Positions 43,056-55,956 are shown, counted from the first letter of the stretch. The stretch: 64,000 nucleotides of DNA from Mesotaenium endlicherianum (GCA_009602735.1 WELA01011264.1:148430-212429); one strand, 5' to 3'. Notes: a model not told the origin generated them from the letters alone. Numbers and translations: made by a program.

Positions 43056-43206
43056 CTTCTGTGAGTAAGCTGATAAGAAGAACGTGCGGGAAAGAAAGGT
43101 GCGTCAGTGGGTGTATGGAGTGCAGAAAAGAAGTGAATGTGAGCGCAATTGAGTGTGCAGAGTGGTTATGTAAAATGTGGTTGTGGACCCTCGAGGTGTT
43201 GTCACA

Positions 43207-43327
43207 CTCCCTCCAACTTAGGTTAAGGTGGGCTGCTTGTCACAACCGTTTTGCTGACTTTCAAGGTGCTCTCACACTCCCTGAAGGTGGACTGCTAATC
43301 ACAACTGTCACTTTCCCCTCCAACTTA
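43207..43327 (-). promoter_or_regulatory. internal polypurine-tract copies (element E)
   Basis: CTCCCTCCAACTTA (43207-43220) and CCCCTCCAACTTA (43315-43327) on the plus strand, with a weaker ACTCCCTGAAGG between them. Confidence 0.65.
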
Positions 43328-46300
43328 CATGGAGACAGGACCTCCGGTCACTTTCCCAGGGCATTGATTCAACAGTTAGGGTGACTGGCCCGCTTCTCAA
43401 AGGTGGAAGCGCTTCAACGCACCTTTTGCGTTGACCAAATGGTCCTTAAATTCCCATGTGTTCCCAGATGCATCATAGCCCTTCCATTTGACTAGGTACT
43501 TCATGACATATTTAGCTGATCGACGGACCAAGCGAGCGCCTAGAATCTTTTGGACCTCATATTCCTCAGGGTCATCATCGCAAACGGCTGGGACCGGTGC
43601 AGGTTGGACAGGTAACCAACCTGTGAACAGTGTGTCACCCATAATGTATGTTTCAGGAAAGAGACATTAAAGACTGGATGACCCTTGTATTCCGCTGACA
43701 TGTTCAGTTTGTAAGCGTTTTGACCCACTCGATGTACCAGCGTTCATGGACCGCCCCAAACTGGACCAAGCTTTTCCTTGACCACACCAGAAAGGTACAA
43801 GTGCTGGGAATGTAGTTTGACCAGGTCACCCTTAGAAAAAGTCAACTCCCGCCGAAGTTGATTAGCATATTTTGTTGGTTTTCCTGTGTTTTAAACAAAT
43901 TCTGTTGGACTTCTGACTGAGTGTCAGCGAACTCTTGAGTCAACTGAAGGGAGACCGGATTGTCAATCCCCTCAGGGTGTGTCAGAGACTGCCCAAGCAC
44001 ATCTAAAGGAGACTTAGGGACTCTACCCAGGCTGAGTTAAAAGAGAGTCATCCCTGTTGACGCGTGCACAGCACTGTTGACAGCAAATTGAATTTGAGGC
44101 AACAAATCATCTCGGTTATCTTATTTTCTATTAATATAGGCTCTTAGCACCTCCTATAGGACTTGGTTAGTTCTTTCAATTTTGCCCATTTGTCTGAGGG
44201 TGGTTTGTTGTGCTAAGTAGCTGTTTGACTCCCATCAACCCTATTAAAGCTCTCCAAAACTTAGAGGTAAATTTTGAGTCTCTGCTTGGAATAATGTTAG
44301 AGGGCAGCCCATGTTGGCATACTACATGGTTGGAGAACTGTCTCGCAATTTTGAGTGCAGTCACCTTGACAATTGTGGGGATAAAAATGACCATTTTTGT
44401 CAATTTATCCACTACTACCAATATAGAATCATACCCATTGGCAGTTCTTGGTAGTGTTACCACCCAGTCCATCGATATTGTTTCCCACCTTGTAGCTGGG
44501 ATAGGTAGTGGTTGAAGTAGCCCTTCAAGTGGTGTGTTTCTAGACTTATTTTTCCGACACTGATCACATGACCTAACGTATTTTAACACCTCTTGAGGCA
44601 ACCCTTCCTAGTGACAGTGTTTTGCAAATTTGCCAACCGTTTTGGCCTGCCCCAAATGCGCACCTAGTAGGCTGTCATGAGCTTGATCGGGAGAAGAGAC
44701 CCTAATTCCAAGTTAGTAGGAATAACCAGCTTTAGCCGTCCTGAAGAGGTTTCACTTACCCAGACTCTCCCTTTAAGCCTTTAACCAAGTGCATTAACAG
44801 GACATACGCCATCAGTTTGGCTGGGCTGAAATGTTGGGTCAGAAAGGTAGGCTTTCCTCAGTTGTTCAAGGAAGGTCACCTTTAGTGAAGTGACTGCGCA
44901 AAGGACCTTATCAACAACATGCTGATCAAAGTTCCTTTTTTGCAAGTCAGGTCTTTTAGAGAGAGCATCAGCACGATTCAACTTTCCTGGTCTGTAGTCT
45001 ATCTGGACCTGGAACTGCTCCAGCATCTGGCTCCAGCAATTCTCCCTCCTCGACAACTTGGGCTTCTTTTGAAATTGGGTTAGAGTTAGATGATCTGTAA
45101 TCACCTTAAAAGCTTTGCTATGTAAGTATGTTCTCCACTGTTTGAGAACATGTATAATAGGTAACAGCTCTTTATCATGTACATAATAATTAATCTCAGC
45201 TGGATTGAACTTCATTGACTCCTACAGGACTTACCATCCTTTGTGGTTTTGTCAACAAGCTGCAACAGAATAGCACCCATATCGAAGTCACAAGCATCCG
45301 TAACCACATGCACAGGTTTGCTGGGGTCATATACAGCGAGAACAAGGGCAGAGCACATAGCATCTTGAAGGGTCTGGAAGGCAGCTTGCTGCTCTTTCCG
45401 CCACATATACTCTATGTCCTTTTTAGAAAAAGTCGGTCAATTTACTGGCCTTAGTAGAGCTATTCTGAATGAATCTCCTGTAGCAGTTAGCCAATTCGAG
45501 AATTGATCTAAATCTGAGACCGATTGAGGTACTGGCCAATCCCTTATTGTCTGGACTTCTTTGGGATCCACACTGATGCCTTCGTTACTGACAACGTGTT
45601 CCAAGAATTCAATGTTCTCCTTAAAGAAAACACACTTGCTCATTTTAGCATAAAGTTGATTCTTTGTTAGAGTTTTAATGACTACTTTTAAGTGTTTAGC
45701 ATGCTCAGCTTCATCTTCCGAGAAGACCAAAATGTCATCCAGAAAGACTTGCACAAACTTATCCAAATAAGGCCTGAAAATGTCATTCAAGCACCCACGA
45801 AGCATTAGTCAAGCCGAATGGCTTCACATGGAACTCATAGTGTCCATATCGTGTGCAAAAGGCAATCTTGTGTTCATCCCCCTCAGCAATTCTGATTTGG
45901 TGATAACCACTCTTGAGACCAATTTTGGTGAACACTTTAGCACCAGACAGTGTGTCAAGTTAGTCCTCAATCCGAAGTAAGGCATACTTGTTCTTAACAA
46001 TGATTCTGTTCAGTGCTCTGTAATCCAAACACATTTGCATACTGCCATCCTTTTTCTTGACAAACAGAATGGGTGCGCCATAAGGTGATTTACTAGGTAA
46101 AACATATCCATTCTCCTCCAGTTCCTTAATCTGACTTTTTAACTCCTCACTCTCCAGATAAGACAGTCCATAAGTACGTTGCCATGGAGGCTGACTGTCA
46201 GGCACAAGTTCAATCTTGGGATCTACCTCCCTCTTAGGTGGGAGGCCTGGAGACATATTAAATACATCCGCATGCTGAGCAACAATTTTTGCAGTAGTGG

Positions 46301-46343
46301 GGTGCTCCGGAGGGCTCACCTTTTTCTCAACCATCTCTTCAAA

Positions 46344-46683
46344 TTGAGGAGGTACCTCTTTTAGCAATAGACAAAACATTCTGTCCTCCTTCTGGTTCCA
46401 GCTTTCGACGAACTCCATTGCATTCAGCAACTTGCATCCTCCTAGAAGCCTTTTTTCCCCCTTCATTTGCCATCCATACAGGACAAGAGGAGAGACACTG
46501 GTGGGTGCCAAGGTTGAGGAGACACCTCTTTTAGCAGTAAGCAAAACATTTTGTCGTCCTTTTAGTTCCAACTTTCGACGAACTCCATTGCATTCAACAA
46601 CTTGCATCCTCTTGGAAGTCTTTCTTTTTCCTCCATTTGCCATCCATACAAGACAAGAGGAGAGACACTGGTGGGTGCCAAGT
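46344..46683 (-). repeat. 170-bp tandem duplication in pol of E
   Basis: Units 46344-46513 and 46514-46683 both begin TTGAGGAG(GT/AC)ACCTCTTTTAGCA and end GGTGGGTGCCAAG. They cover the region between protease and RT, present once in D and C. The units differ at many sites. Confidence 0.85.
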
Positions 46684-47299
46684 TAGTCTGCCCATCACTG
46701 GCCTCTCTCACTTTAACTGTACTTCTGCTCCAACACACTTCAGCAAGATGTCTATTAAGCCAGGACCTCCCTAGCACCAGATTATAAAAGCCAGTGTTGA
46801 GTACCTCAAACGTAAGCGTTTCAGTTAGAATTTGCATACCAGAACCTAACTGGACCTTAATAGATTATGTTATAATTCCTCTCAAGATACTTGAGGCATC
46901 CTCAAGAAAGAATTTTCTATTCTCTTGAGTGACAGTAGGCAACCTTAGCCGCTTAACTAAGTCCTTATGGATAAAAGTATGTGACGCCCCTCCGTCAACA
47001 AATGCCCTGAGCTTACTACCTGCAATCATACAATGCAGTAGAATAGGAGGGATTGACTTCTCTTGACTTCTGCATTATTTTCTTGACGTAGCAAAGAAAT
47101 GTTGGACATTAGGTTGAACAAGATTATCCAGAGTGTGCACTCTCTGGAGATCTATATTGCTGATGGCCTTCTTTATCTGGTCGTCAAGCATGCATAGTGA
47201 ATCCAGTTCAGCAGGGCCCACAACACCTGCTAAGAGGGCAGCTAGTAATGACTCACTACCTCTAGCATCCTCACAGTCAGTTGACTACATTACCGACTG

Positions 47300-48710
47300 T
47301 TGCTGTCTTTTAAAGGCTGATCCTTTCTCTCAACCTTGGATAGGTGTTTCCTTGGACACTGCTCCCTAGGGCCTATACTGGCCTTTCTCTTGGCAATGGT
47401 AGCAAGTAAAATTTGCTAGGGCTGGTCTCGGCTTAGTCCTACCACCACCTCTTCTAAAGCCTCCTCAAGAGTACCCACCCCTACCACGAGACTGAATAGC
47501 ATTATACTCGTAAGCATCATGCTCTACTTCCTGGTTATCCTCAACTTGGTCTCCTTCAATGGCATTGTAGGAACCATGGGGCTTTTTGACGACTTTAGCC
47601 ACCAGCGTGCTACTCTAACGCTTGTGGTTGAACTGTTGCTGATCCCAGGCATCAGCATGCTGGATCAAGTCAACCAGTTTCTCATACTTCTTTTCAGCAA
47701 AATGACTTGAGACCTCAGACTTCAAACCATACCTGAAGTATGCTATCCTATACCGCTCTAGCAATTCAGGCTGCTTCATCATGTTCTCTTGGAATTTCTG
47801 AGCGTACTCAACAACGGAGGTGGTCTGCCTCATCGTGAAGGAGATCATTGCATAGATAGCTTTCTCCTGCTGATTGATCATATCAAATTTCTCATGCAGC
47901 TTCTCAGCAAACTCTACCCGCGTAGGGTCACCGAATTGTTGAGCCTTACGCTCTCCATTCCGATATAGACACCAGTCTGCTGCACTACCTTTCAGCAAAG
48001 CATCGGTGTGCTTGACCTTCTCGTAGTTCTGTAGTCCTTGATGGTTGTTCAACCACTGCTCAACATCAGCGAGAAATTTGATCAAATAATACTTCTTGTT
48101 TCACACAGGGTCATAGTCCTAAGGGGGCTTTGGCTTAGGCTTACTGGGCCCTCTACCTCCGTTAGTGGACTGATAACCCAGTTGGTCTCTGTCACGCATT
48201 AGTGCTCTCATGATTCTGTCAAGACTCATACATGATAGCCATCTGGGATTGCATATGTACAAACAACGCACCAAGATCAACAAGTTGTCTTGGCATCCCA
48301 GCCATAGCAGCAGCAGCAGCAGTAGCATTATCTTGCAAAGCAACAGCTTCGGCATTTCCCCTTTTTGCTGAATTTGCAATGCTCTCGGCGTCCAACTGTC
48401 TACGGATCCTATCCATAGACACAGTTGCATTGACAGTAGCAGGGGGTGCGTCAAGGCGATTGGCCCTAGCTGCCATGAGTTCTTCCACTGTCAGCTCGTC
48501 AGCCAGGCGCCTTCTCTCTATTTCTCTACCCTCCCCTGCTTTAGCTAATCTTTCTTCCTCAGCCTGCTGGGCTGCTATCGCAGCAATTGCTGCCACCTCT
48601 ACAGCAGCTTCTATGCCTGCGGTATTTTCCAGAGCTTTCAAGTAAGTGGGAGGTCCAAAGACTTGGCTTTCTGCCTGACCTTCCACATTATCATTGTTTC
48701 TGTTCTCCAT
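47300..48710 (-). pseudogene. gag of element E, broken
   Basis: The family ATG (MVRTRSQ in D) is destroyed here; the first in-frame Met is at 48710 (MENRNNDN). The frame changes near 48220 and again before 48100. The capsid part is clear (FLADVEQWLNNHQGLQNYEK, TTSVVEYAQKFQENMMKQ) at 48085-47615, followed by a stop (QQQFNHKR*), the RG segment and remains of the zinc knuckle near 47400. The slippery heptamer is retained at 47308-47314. Confidence 0.8.
47308..47314 (-). promoter_or_regulatory. -1 frameshift slippery heptamer, gag/pol of E
   Basis: Minus strand T TTA AAA, identical in sequence and position to that of D and C although the surrounding gag is decayed. Confidence 0.65.
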
Positions 48711-48773
48711 AGTTTGAGAGCGGCTAGTTTGAAACCCAGTCGCAGAAAACTGTGATAAGAGCTTCGATACCAC

Positions 48774-49487
48774 TGAAATGAATTGACTTACCAATAAGCG
48801 ATCAACAATTAATAAAAGATTTTTATATCAGCAAGTAATTTTTGTGGTACAATCTGGTTGACTTATTAATAAGCAAAAGACCACACGACTAGCGTAAGCA
48901 ATACTCATAAGTCAAATGCAAGTAAACGAGCATCAATCATGCAATCAGTGAACTCATACATAAATAAGGTTAGAAGACAGTTCGCATCAATGGCTTCTCT
49001 CCTTGGATTCAGATCTTTCTTAGTAAGCGGTACAAGAGAGTTGGTCTCGTTTCCAAATGCCGAACTCGAGAGTATGCCCTAACCTATGTACATGGAATGA
49101 GTTTATTGTTCAACGGCAAGTGCGATGGCACCGCCTACTCGGGAGTTAACCACGTCGATAGGACCTCGGCTAACCAAATCCATCCATCTCCCATCCTCCC
49201 GAATTGCCTTCCACCCAAGGGTGTCCTCTGGTTATTCATCTAGCATATCATACTTAGATGCATATCTAGGCAATTCACTGATACCGAGTATGGCAGTCAG
49301 CTGACTGTAAAAGAATGTGTCAGCAAGCTGACCAATGTTGACTTCAACCCGCTGCTCTCGACTGAGTCATTATACTGAATAATACTAAAATTTCAGCACT
49401 TAACATTAACTAAAGTACAGTAAACTGAATAATTTAACTATTCTAATTAAATGAGTATTTTATCTAGTAATAAATTGATTCGTTACA
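48774..49487 (-). repeat. 5' LTR of element E
   Basis: 714 bp, plus-strand ends TGAAATGAATTGAC and GATTCGTTACA. Primer-binding site at 48761-48772, one base away. Confidence 0.9.
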
Positions 49488-49530
49488 TTTTCCCTCCCCA
49501 ACAGTCATCAACTCCACACCTGTTCCATGG

Positions 49531-49815
49531 TTGCCACCTCCAGAGGGCATTACAGTGTTGGATTTGTTTGCCAGGATCTCGTCTACAGTAGCCGGGCTAT
49601 TGCTTAGCGGGCAACGTATTGCACACTACTATTACTGCGATGTAGATCCAGTCGCCCAACTCGATAGTCAGCATCAGCTGGCTGCTCTCACTATGGCTTT
49701 CCTCACCCTGGTATCCCCCTTTGCATATCACACAGCCTATTCCGCCTTACTTCAAGATGTTTGATATCTCCATCAGAACCACCTGCAGGTCATTGGTCTA
49801 GCTCATCTAGTCGTG
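49531..49815 (+). pseudogene. C5 DNA methyltransferase of element G, part 1 (SAM-binding motifs)
   Basis: Cytosine-5 DNA methyltransferases transfer methyl from S-adenosylmethionine to cytosine. GITVLDLFARISSTVAGLLL matches motif I (usual form D-L-F-A/C-G-I-G; here a G is replaced by R), and IAHYYYCDVDPVAQ matches the motif II segment with its acidic SAM-binding residue. An in-frame TGA (49762-49764) is followed in the same frame by NHLQVIGLAHLVV, which leads into motif IV. Element F inserts exactly here (duplication TCGTG); removing it continues the frame into part 2 at 55957. The gene lies downstream of the G protease in the same orientation, so the enzyme was part of the retroelement polyprotein. 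Dead copy. Confidence 0.7.
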
Positions 49816-50558
49816 TGAAAGGGGCAAAGTGCCCTAGTGGAAGCGTAGTGACTCACGAGGAAAGGAACTAGTTGCCATCATACTAGAGAGTGCAGCGTCA
49901 AATCACTAACAAAGCTTAGGAAAATTACTCAACATTTTGAGTAGCAAGAAACTACTCACAAATGATGTAGGATGAAAGGCCTTGTCATTACAAACCCGTA
50001 GAAATTTACAGAAGTGAAAACTGATAAGAAACAAAGAAGTTATGCCTATTTATAATTTTCTGCCTAAGTGCTCCCCCTAGGAGGAAGCTACGGATTTTCC
50101 TAAGTGTTCGTCAAATCGTCCCCTCCAGAATATTCGTGAGTAAGCCAGATTAGTCTAATCTGACGTGTCGGGCCGAATTGACGTCCACATACATGCATCG
50201 ACATTACTAGAATATTCTATCTTAGACGCGCTAGGCTAAACCGAAACTTCTAGGTAAATCGACCTAGTCGGCACTCCGCGTCAGCCGAACTTACGTGAAG
50301 GTTCGAGTTCATTCTAACGGGCCAGATCGCTCGACGCTGTCGGTCAATCCGACGGTCGCGCTCACCGCGAATTAAGGACAGTCGTCAACCGACCTCAAAA
50401 CTAATTAAACTTCGGAAATCCATAACTCTCTCAATACTTGACCAAATTCGATGAACTTTATATCAAAATGACCACAAAAATGCACTCTACACTACTATAC
50501 AATCAAAACATACTTTCATGAAACTCAAAAATGCACTTTATAAACCTATGACCTTACA
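49816..50558 (-). repeat. 3' LTR of element F
   Basis: Plus-strand ends TGAAAGGGGC and CCTTACA. 743 bp, no gap relative to 55214-55956. Confidence 0.97.
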
Positions 50559-53500
50559 TCATCCCCCTCCTCAAGATGCGACGTCCTCGACGCATTCTGC
50601 AGATAACGTCTCAACTTACTCTTACAATGAGTCAAGTTGGCCTCTGGCTCCCAAGTGTTGTCGTCCGCATGGTAGCCTTTCCACTTGACCAGATACTCTT
50701 GGACAAATCGTTGACCTCGCTTGACTCGTCGATCGCCGACAATCGCCTCCACTTCATACTCCAATACATCATCGATCTCGACCGGTGGTGGCGGTGTAGG
50801 TAGTCGTCCTGGATGTCCTTCATTCGGGTCAACGTATGGCCGCAGACAACTGACATGGAACACATCATGGATACGCCAGCCTGAAGGAAGTTCCAACTTG
50901 TAGGCCACTGGATTCACCTGCTTGAGCACTACAAAGGGACCTGTAAACCGTGCCCGCAGTTTCCTCTTGCCTGTGAAAGGTAGGTTCTCTGTGGACAAGA
51001 GTACTTTGTCGCCCACATGGAATGTCACTTCCCTCCTGTGCTTGTTAGCATGCTTGACCTGCTCTTCCTGTGCCTTCCGAATACACGTCTTCGCCATATC
51101 CCAAGTCTTGGCCATCTGCTCCATAAAAGCTTGTGTAGTAGGAACCTGAGTCTCCTTGGCCTTCTCCAACAAGATGTTCCCTGGATGATATACTTCTCTC
51201 CCATAAACCATAGCGAATGGTGACTGCTTGGTCGATCCCTGCATGCTGTTGTTGTAGGCAAACTCCAATCCTGGCAGCTTCTTGTCCCACTCTGAAGGGT
51301 CCTCCATAGTGAAACTCCTGAGCACCTCTTGCAGAGTTCTGTTGAGCCTCTCACTCTGCCCGTCTGTCTGAGGGTGATAGGAAGTGCTCATACTCAGCTT
51401 GGTCCCCATCAAAGTAAACAATGACCGCCAAAAGTTGCTAGTAAACCTTGGATCCCGATCTGAAACAATCACCTTCGGCAACCCATGTAGCCTGAAAATA
51501 TGATCAAAGAATAGCCGTGCCACATCTGCTGCCGTAGAAGTCTCCTTCATGGGAATGAAGTGAGCCATCTTGCTGAGTCTGTCAGACACAACCCATACTG
51601 CATCGTGCCCTTGACCACTGACTGGTAACGATGTGATGAAGTCCATAGCAATCTGCTCCCAAGGATACTCTGGAATAGGCAGGGGCTGCAATGTACCTCC
51701 CTTCTTTTGATTTGGTGTCTTGTTTCTCTGGCACGCATCGCAACTCCTGATCCACTCCTCGATGTCCTTGTCCATATTTCTCCAGTAGTATTCCCGCTTC
51801 AGCACGCTTGCCGTCTTCTCGCTTCCAAAGTGTCCAGCATATAAGCAGTCATGATGCTCCGCAAGTAGTAAGTCTCGTAGCTCCTTGATGTCAGGTACCA
51901 CCACTCTCTTGGAATCACCATAATACCATATGCCGTCCTTCTTCTGCATACTCGAGTTGGACTCAGCTGCTCCACCATCAGCAAACTCTGGGTCCTCCTC
52001 ATAACCTCTTTGAAGCTTCTCCTTGAAGTCCATATTCTCCTTGATGACTGAGACAGCTGCAAGGTCACACCTCCTGGATAAAGCGTCTGCAGGGTTGATC
52101 TTCCCAGGTAAGTACTCAATCTTGTGGTCGAACTGTTGCAGAAACTCCATCCACCTTGCCTGTCTTGGTGTCAACGTTGGCTGCGTCATAAACTTCTCCA
52201 AGCTCTTGTGGTCGGTCTTGATGAACACCTTCCGGCCGTCCACATAACATCGCCAAATCCTCAAAGCCTGGATAATAGCCAACATCTCCCGCTCGTGTGC
52301 TGCATAGTTTTGCTCAGCAGGACTCAACTTCCTGCTCTCATATGCCACAGGCTGCAATCCTTTGCCCTGGTCCTGGAGAAGAATGGCTCCCACTGCAAAG
52401 TTTGATGCGTCCGTGATGATGGTGAAAGGAAGCTCTGGACTGGCAATTGCCAACACAGGTGCCTGTGTTAACAGCTCCTTAATCTTCTCAAAGGCTTGCT
52501 GCTCCTTGTCACCCCATAGCCACTTCTCCTGCTTCTTCAACATGTCCGTGAGCGGTGCACACACCTTGGCAAATCCTTCAATGAAACGTCGATAATAATT
52601 CGCCATGCCGAGGAAACTCCTGAGTTGATGAATATCAGCAGGTACCGGCCAATCTCTGACTGCTTGCACCTTCTTCTGCTCCACCTTGACTCCTTCAGCT
52701 CCCACTATGTGTCCAAGAAACTCGACCTCCTTGAGACAGAAGTCGCACTTGCTCATCTTCCCATACAGCTTCTGATCTCTCAAGACCTCCAACACCTTCC
52801 TCAGATGCTCCACATGCTCTTCCAAGGTCTTCGAATAGATCAGGATGTCGTCCAAAAATACCACCACAAACTGGTCCAAGTAGGGTCTGAAGATACTATT
52901 CATGAGTCCCATGAATGTAGCAGGTGCATTAGTCAATCCAAAAGGCATGACTGTGAACTCGAACAAACCATAGCGAGTTCTGAAAGCAGTCTTCTGAACG
53001 TCTCCTTCCGCAATCCGTACCTGGTGATAGCCACTCCTCAAATCGATCTTCGAGAAATACTTCGCCCCGACAAGCCTGTCAATCAACTCGTCCACTCGTG
53101 GAAGTGGGTACCTGTTCTTGATGGTGACCTTGTTGAGTGCCCGGTAGTCGACACACATCCTCATAGTCCCATCCTTCTTCTTCACAAATAAGACTGGCGC
53201 TGCAAATGGAGACTCGCTGGGTCGGATGAATCCCTTCTCCAATAACTCCGTCAGTTGCTTCTTCAACTCATCCAACTCCGCAAACGATTGTCGATAGGCG
53301 GGTCTCACTGGTGGCTTGCTCCCTGGTTCCAACTCAATCTTGTGCTCCATAGCTCTCTGTGGAGGTAATCCTGCAGGTAGTTCCTCAGGAAATACGCACT
53401 TGAACTCCTCCAACAGCGCCTTAATTTGGGCAGGCATCTCAGCAGGCTTCTTCTCTTGAGCAGTTGGGCTCTGCTCCTTCTGAGCAAGGGGATCAGACAC

Positions 53501-54160
53501 CACTACTTGCTCCTCCGGCGATGTACATTCGCCCAGGCTGTTAGGATTCACGCTTGCTCCATCTGATGACCTGGCCAGGGCCACCGAAACAAGGTACATC
53601 TCCTTCACCTGATTCGCCCTGCATAGCTTCTTAACTTGCAGGCTCGACAGAAGACAGTTACTTGTGGTCGTATCTACCTCCACCTGTTTCGCTGTCTCCA
53701 TTCGACCATCACGCCCTTGGACTTTCACTTGTCCTGTGCTCCAGTGCACTTGAGGGTTGGCTTTCCTTAGCCATGGTCGGCCCAATATCACCTCATGGTG
53801 ACCCAACTCTGCCTGCTCCATAACTTCCTTACTCCGGTGCCCCGCTACTTCCACGTGAATAGCTTCCGTAGGTGCACCACACTTGAGTCTCTGCCCATTT
53901 GCCAAAATTGCCTCCTTAGGCTCATAATGCTTCTGCACAGGGACTCGCCACTCTTTCACCAGCTTCTTGTGCACAAAGTTTGCACTTGCGCCACTGTCGA
54001 CCATACACTTCGCATTGTTGCCGTCGACCACTCCTTCCACGATGATAGGCTTGTCAACGTCTCGTCCTTTGCTTCTCGGCAGGCTCCTGGGGATAACCTC
54101 CTTGTGAGTTCTCGTCTTCACGCCAGTAGACACCCCAGAACGACTTACTGGCGTCCTCCT
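50546..54160 (-). CDS. pol of element F: protease, RT, RNase H, integrase, chromodomain, intact
   Basis: About 1,200 uninterrupted codons in the -1 frame relative to gag (overlap 54145-54229). Domains leftwards: aspartic protease [11 protein letters not shown] near 54000; RT with [29 protein letters not shown] and [11 protein letters not shown] (53170-52830); RNase [18 protein letters not shown] and [12 protein letters not shown] (52420-52280); integrase HHCC finger ([19 protein letters not shown]) near 51860-51720; catalytic core with [20 protein letters not shown] and [13 protein letters not shown] (51590-51340); GPY/F ([20 protein letters not shown]) near 50930; chromodomain ([33 protein letters not shown]) 50760-50630. 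All catalytic motifs look normal. The stop overlaps the LTR border. Possibly active. Confidence 0.95.
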   Translation of the reverse strand, partial: RRTPVSRSGVSTGVKTRTHKEVIPRSLPRSKGRDVDKPIIVEGVVDGNNAKCMVDSGASANFVHKKLVKEWRVPVQKHYEPKEAILANGQRLKCGAPTEAIHVEVAGHRSKEVMEQAELGHHEVILGRPWLRKANPQVHWSTGQVKVQGRDGRMETAKQVEVDTTTSNCLLSSLQVKKLCRANQVKEMYLVSVALARSSDGASVNPNSLGECTSPEEQVVVSDPLAQKEQSPTAQEKKPAEMPAQIKALLEEFKCVFPEELPAGLPPQRAMEHKIELEPGSKPPVRPAYRQSFAELDELKKQLTELLEKGFIRPSESPFAAPVLFVKKKDGTMRMCVDYRALNKVTIKNRYPLPRVDELIDRLVGAKYFSKIDLRSGYHQVRIAEGDVQKTAFRTRYGLFEFTVMPFGLTNAPATFMGLMNSIFRPYLDQFVVVFLDDILIYSKTLEEHVEHLRKVLEVLRDQKLYGKMSKCDFCLKEVEFLGHIVGAEGVKVEQKKVQAVRDWPVPADIHQLRSFLGMANYYRRFIEGFAKVCAPLTDMLKKQEKWLWGDKEQQAFEKIKELLTQAPVLAIASPELPFTIITDASNFAVGAILLQDQGKGLQPVAYESRKLSPAEQNYAAHEREMLAIIQALRIWRCYVDGRKVFIKTDHKSLEKFMTQPTLTPRQARWMEFLQQFDHKIEYLPGKINPADALSRRCDLAAVSVIKENMDFKEKLQRGYEEDPEFADGGAAESNSSMQKKDGIWYYGDSKRVVVPDIKELRDLLLAEHHDCLYAGHFGSEKTASVLKREYYWRNMDKDIEEWIRSCDACQRNKTPNQKKGGTLQPLPIPEYPWEQIAMDFITSLPVSGQGHDAVWVVSDRLSKMAHFIPMKETSTAADVARLFFDHIFRLHGLPKVIVSDRDPRFTSNFWRSLFTLMGTKLSMSTSYHPQTDGQSERLNRTLQEVLRSFTMEDPSEWDKKLPGLEFAYNNSMQGSTKQSPFAMVYGREVYHPGNILLEKAKETQVPTTQAFMEQMAKTWDMAKTCIRKAQEEQVKHANKHRREVTFHVGDKVLLSTENLPFTGKRKLRARFTGPFVVLKQVNPVAYKLELPSGWRIHDVFHVSCLRPYVDPNEGHPGRLPTPPPPVEIDDVLEYEVEAIVGDRRVKRGQRFVQEYLVKWKGYHADDNTWEPEANLTHCKSKLRRYLQNASRTSHLEEGDDVRS

Positions 54161-55176
54161 TTTTCCTGCTGTTGAGGTTGCTTCGCCTTCACATGACAGT
54201 CTCGAGCCAGATGTCCAAGCTTGCCGCAACTATAGCACGGTCCTCTCGGCTTGAAATTCTGCTGCCTGCGCTGGTACTGCACAAGTCCCAACTCCATGGG
54301 TACTGGACCTTGAACACTCGTGCTTGGCGCTTGAGATCCAAAGTGTCGATATCCTCCAAAGTTGTGGCTGCCCCACTGCCTCTGACTATACTCCACAGCG
54401 TCGACCCTTGTTGCCAATGCCATCATTTCTCCAAGACTGGTAGGGTCCTTGAGCGCCACTTCCTTGGCCACAGTTGGCTTGAGTCCCCTCTTGAACTTGT
54501 CCATCATCTCCGACTCGTGCATGGATGGACATTGAAGCACCAGCTCGTTGAAGCGCGATACATACTCCTGAACGCTTCCTCGCTGACGAAGGCGCACCAA
54601 TAGATCTCGAGCGGTAGCCTCGGGTGCAATAGGTTGAAATTGCCTCTTCAAGCCTTCAAATAGCTGATCAACAGTAGCAGGAACTCCAGACAGCTGCTCT
54701 TCTCGTTCATACCAAGCTCCAGCACTCTTCTGCAGCAAAGTTATGACAAAGGCGACTTGCCTGTCGGGCGTGAGCGCAGAATACTCCATAAACTTCTTCA
54801 CTCCAAAAATCCATTGATGAACAGGCGGCGATCCACGCTCTCCAGTATAAACTTCAGGCTTAGGTGCACGCACTCCTGATGCGGGTGGAATAACTGGTTG
54901 CACCACTGGGTTAACATGAATCGGTGGTACAACAGGTGCAGGTGCCGAACTCGTCGAAGCGGCGTTCCCCATAACAACTCGCACCATTCTCTCCACCTCC
55001 GCGCGCATATTTTGTTGAAACTGGGTGTAGACTTCTCCTCCAATTGCATTTGCCATTTGTCTTAGCATCGCCTGCATCTCTTGTTGCTCTCTGGTCATTG
55101 TTGGTGCTGCCTGCTGCCCCGCGCGCTCAACATGCTCGACATGTTCGCCTCCTCCAGCTGCCGGCTGCGACTCCAT
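54145..55176 (-). CDS. gag of element F, intact
   Basis: 343 residues from ATG 55176 ([20 protein letters not shown]) to TAA 54145-54147. Capsid-like gag domain at about 110-250 ([66 protein letters not shown]) and one CCHC knuckle, [14 protein letters not shown], near 320. Forms the particle. The last 85 nt overlap pol in the -1 frame; a run of five A (GGAAAAAGG) lies near 54160 and is a possible slip site, though it is not a canonical heptamer. Confidence 0.93.
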   Translation of the reverse strand: MESQPAAGGGEHVEHVERAGQQAAPTMTREQQEMQAMLRQMANAIGGEVYTQFQQNMRAEVERMVRVVMGNAASTSSAPAPVVPPIHVNPVVQPVIPPASGVRAPKPEVYTGERGSPPVHQWIFGVKKFMEYSALTPDRQVAFVITLLQKSAGAWYEREEQLSGVPATVDQLFEGLKRQFQPIAPEATARDLLVRLRQRGSVQEYVSRFNELVLQCPSMHESEMMDKFKRGLKPTVAKEVALKDPTSLGEMMALATRVDAVEYSQRQWGSHNFGGYRHFGSQAPSTSVQGPVPMELGLVQYQRRQQNFKPRGPCYSCGKLGHLARDCHVKAKQPQQQEKGGRQ

Positions 55177-55213
55177 AATATAATATGCAAACTAGCCCTG
55201 CTCCGATACCAGA

Positions 55214-55956
55214 TGAAAGGGGCAAAGTGCCCTAGTGGAAGCGTAGTGACTCACGAGGAAAGGAACTAGTTGCCATCATACTAGAGAGTGCAGCGGCATA
55301 TCACTAACAAAGCTTAGGAAAATTACTCAACATTTTGAGTAGCAAGAAACTGCTCACAAATGATGTAGGATGAAAGGCCTTGTCATTACAAACCCGTAGA
55401 AATTTACAGAAGTGAAAACTGATAAGAAACAAAGAAGTTATGCCTATTTATAATTTTCTGCCTAAGTGCTCCCCCTAGGAGGAAGCTACGGATTTTCCTA
55501 AGTGTTCGTCAAATCGTCCCCTCCAGAATATTCGTGAGTAAGCCAGATTAGTCTAATCTGACGTGTCGGGCCGAATTGACGTCCACATACATGCATCGAC
55601 ATTACTAGAATATTCTATCTTAGACGCGCTAGGCTAAACCGAAACTTCTAGGTAAATCGACCTAGTCGGCACTCCGCGTCAGCCGAACTTACGTGAAGGT
55701 TCGAGTTCATTCTAACGGGCCAGATCGCTCGACGCTGTCGGTCAATCCGACGGTCGCGCTCACCGCGAATTAAGGACAATCGTCAACCGACCTCAAAACT
55801 AATTAAACTTCGGAAATCCATAACTCTCTCAATACTTGACCAAATTCGATGAACTTTATATCAAAATGACCACAAAAATGCACTCTACTTTACTATACAA
55901 TCAAAACATACTTTCATGATACTCAAAAATGCACTTCATAAACCTATGACCTTACA
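55214..55956 (-). repeat. 5' LTR of element F
   Basis: 743 bp. The primer-binding site adjoins with a two-base spacer. Confidence 0.97.

Larger units (their letters stand above)
43397..47314 (-). pseudogene. pol of element E, heavily broken
   Basis: All chromovirus domains are traceable in pieces. Protease (DGGA, near 47000); linker with a 170-bp tandem duplication (46344-46683); RT ([24 protein letters not shown]) 46060-45700; RNase H (VVTDACDFDMGAILL) 45300; LHSKAFKVITDH; integrase (SCDQCRKNKS, DSILVVVDKLTKM, GLPSNIIPSRD) 44600-44260; GPY/F and chromodomain (EEYEVQKILGARLVRRSAKY) 43750-43430. Many frameshifts and stops, including a TAG within the integrase zinc-finger region, and loss of bases in RT near 45790. 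It is older than D. Confidence 0.85.
24585..49487 (-). mobile_element. Ty3/gypsy chromovirus E, split by a copia element
   Basis: LTRs at 24585-25302 and 48774-49487; the primer-binding site (TGGTATCGAAGC on the minus strand) is at 48761-48772. Flanks ATTTT (left, 24580-24584) and TTTT (right) fit a target duplication with one ambiguous base. A copia element with its own ATATG duplication sits between the E 3' polypurine tract region and ORF3. Without copia, E is about 10.7 kb, longer than D because of a 1.6-kb inserted element in ORF3 and a 170-bp tandem duplication in pol. All its genes are broken. Confidence 0.9.
49816..55956 (-). mobile_element. Ty3/gypsy chromovirus F, nearly intact and young
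   Basis: 6,141 bp. LTRs 49816-50558 and 55214-55956, each 743 bp, differ at about 8 positions by eye (around 1%). Exact target duplication TCGTG (49811-49815 and 55957-55961). Primer-binding site TGGTATCGGAGC on the minus strand at 55200-55211. Gag and pol are both uninterrupted. It belongs to a family distinct from B-E: different LTR, D-S-G protease, no ORF3. It is inserted in the methyltransferase gene of G. Confidence 0.97.
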
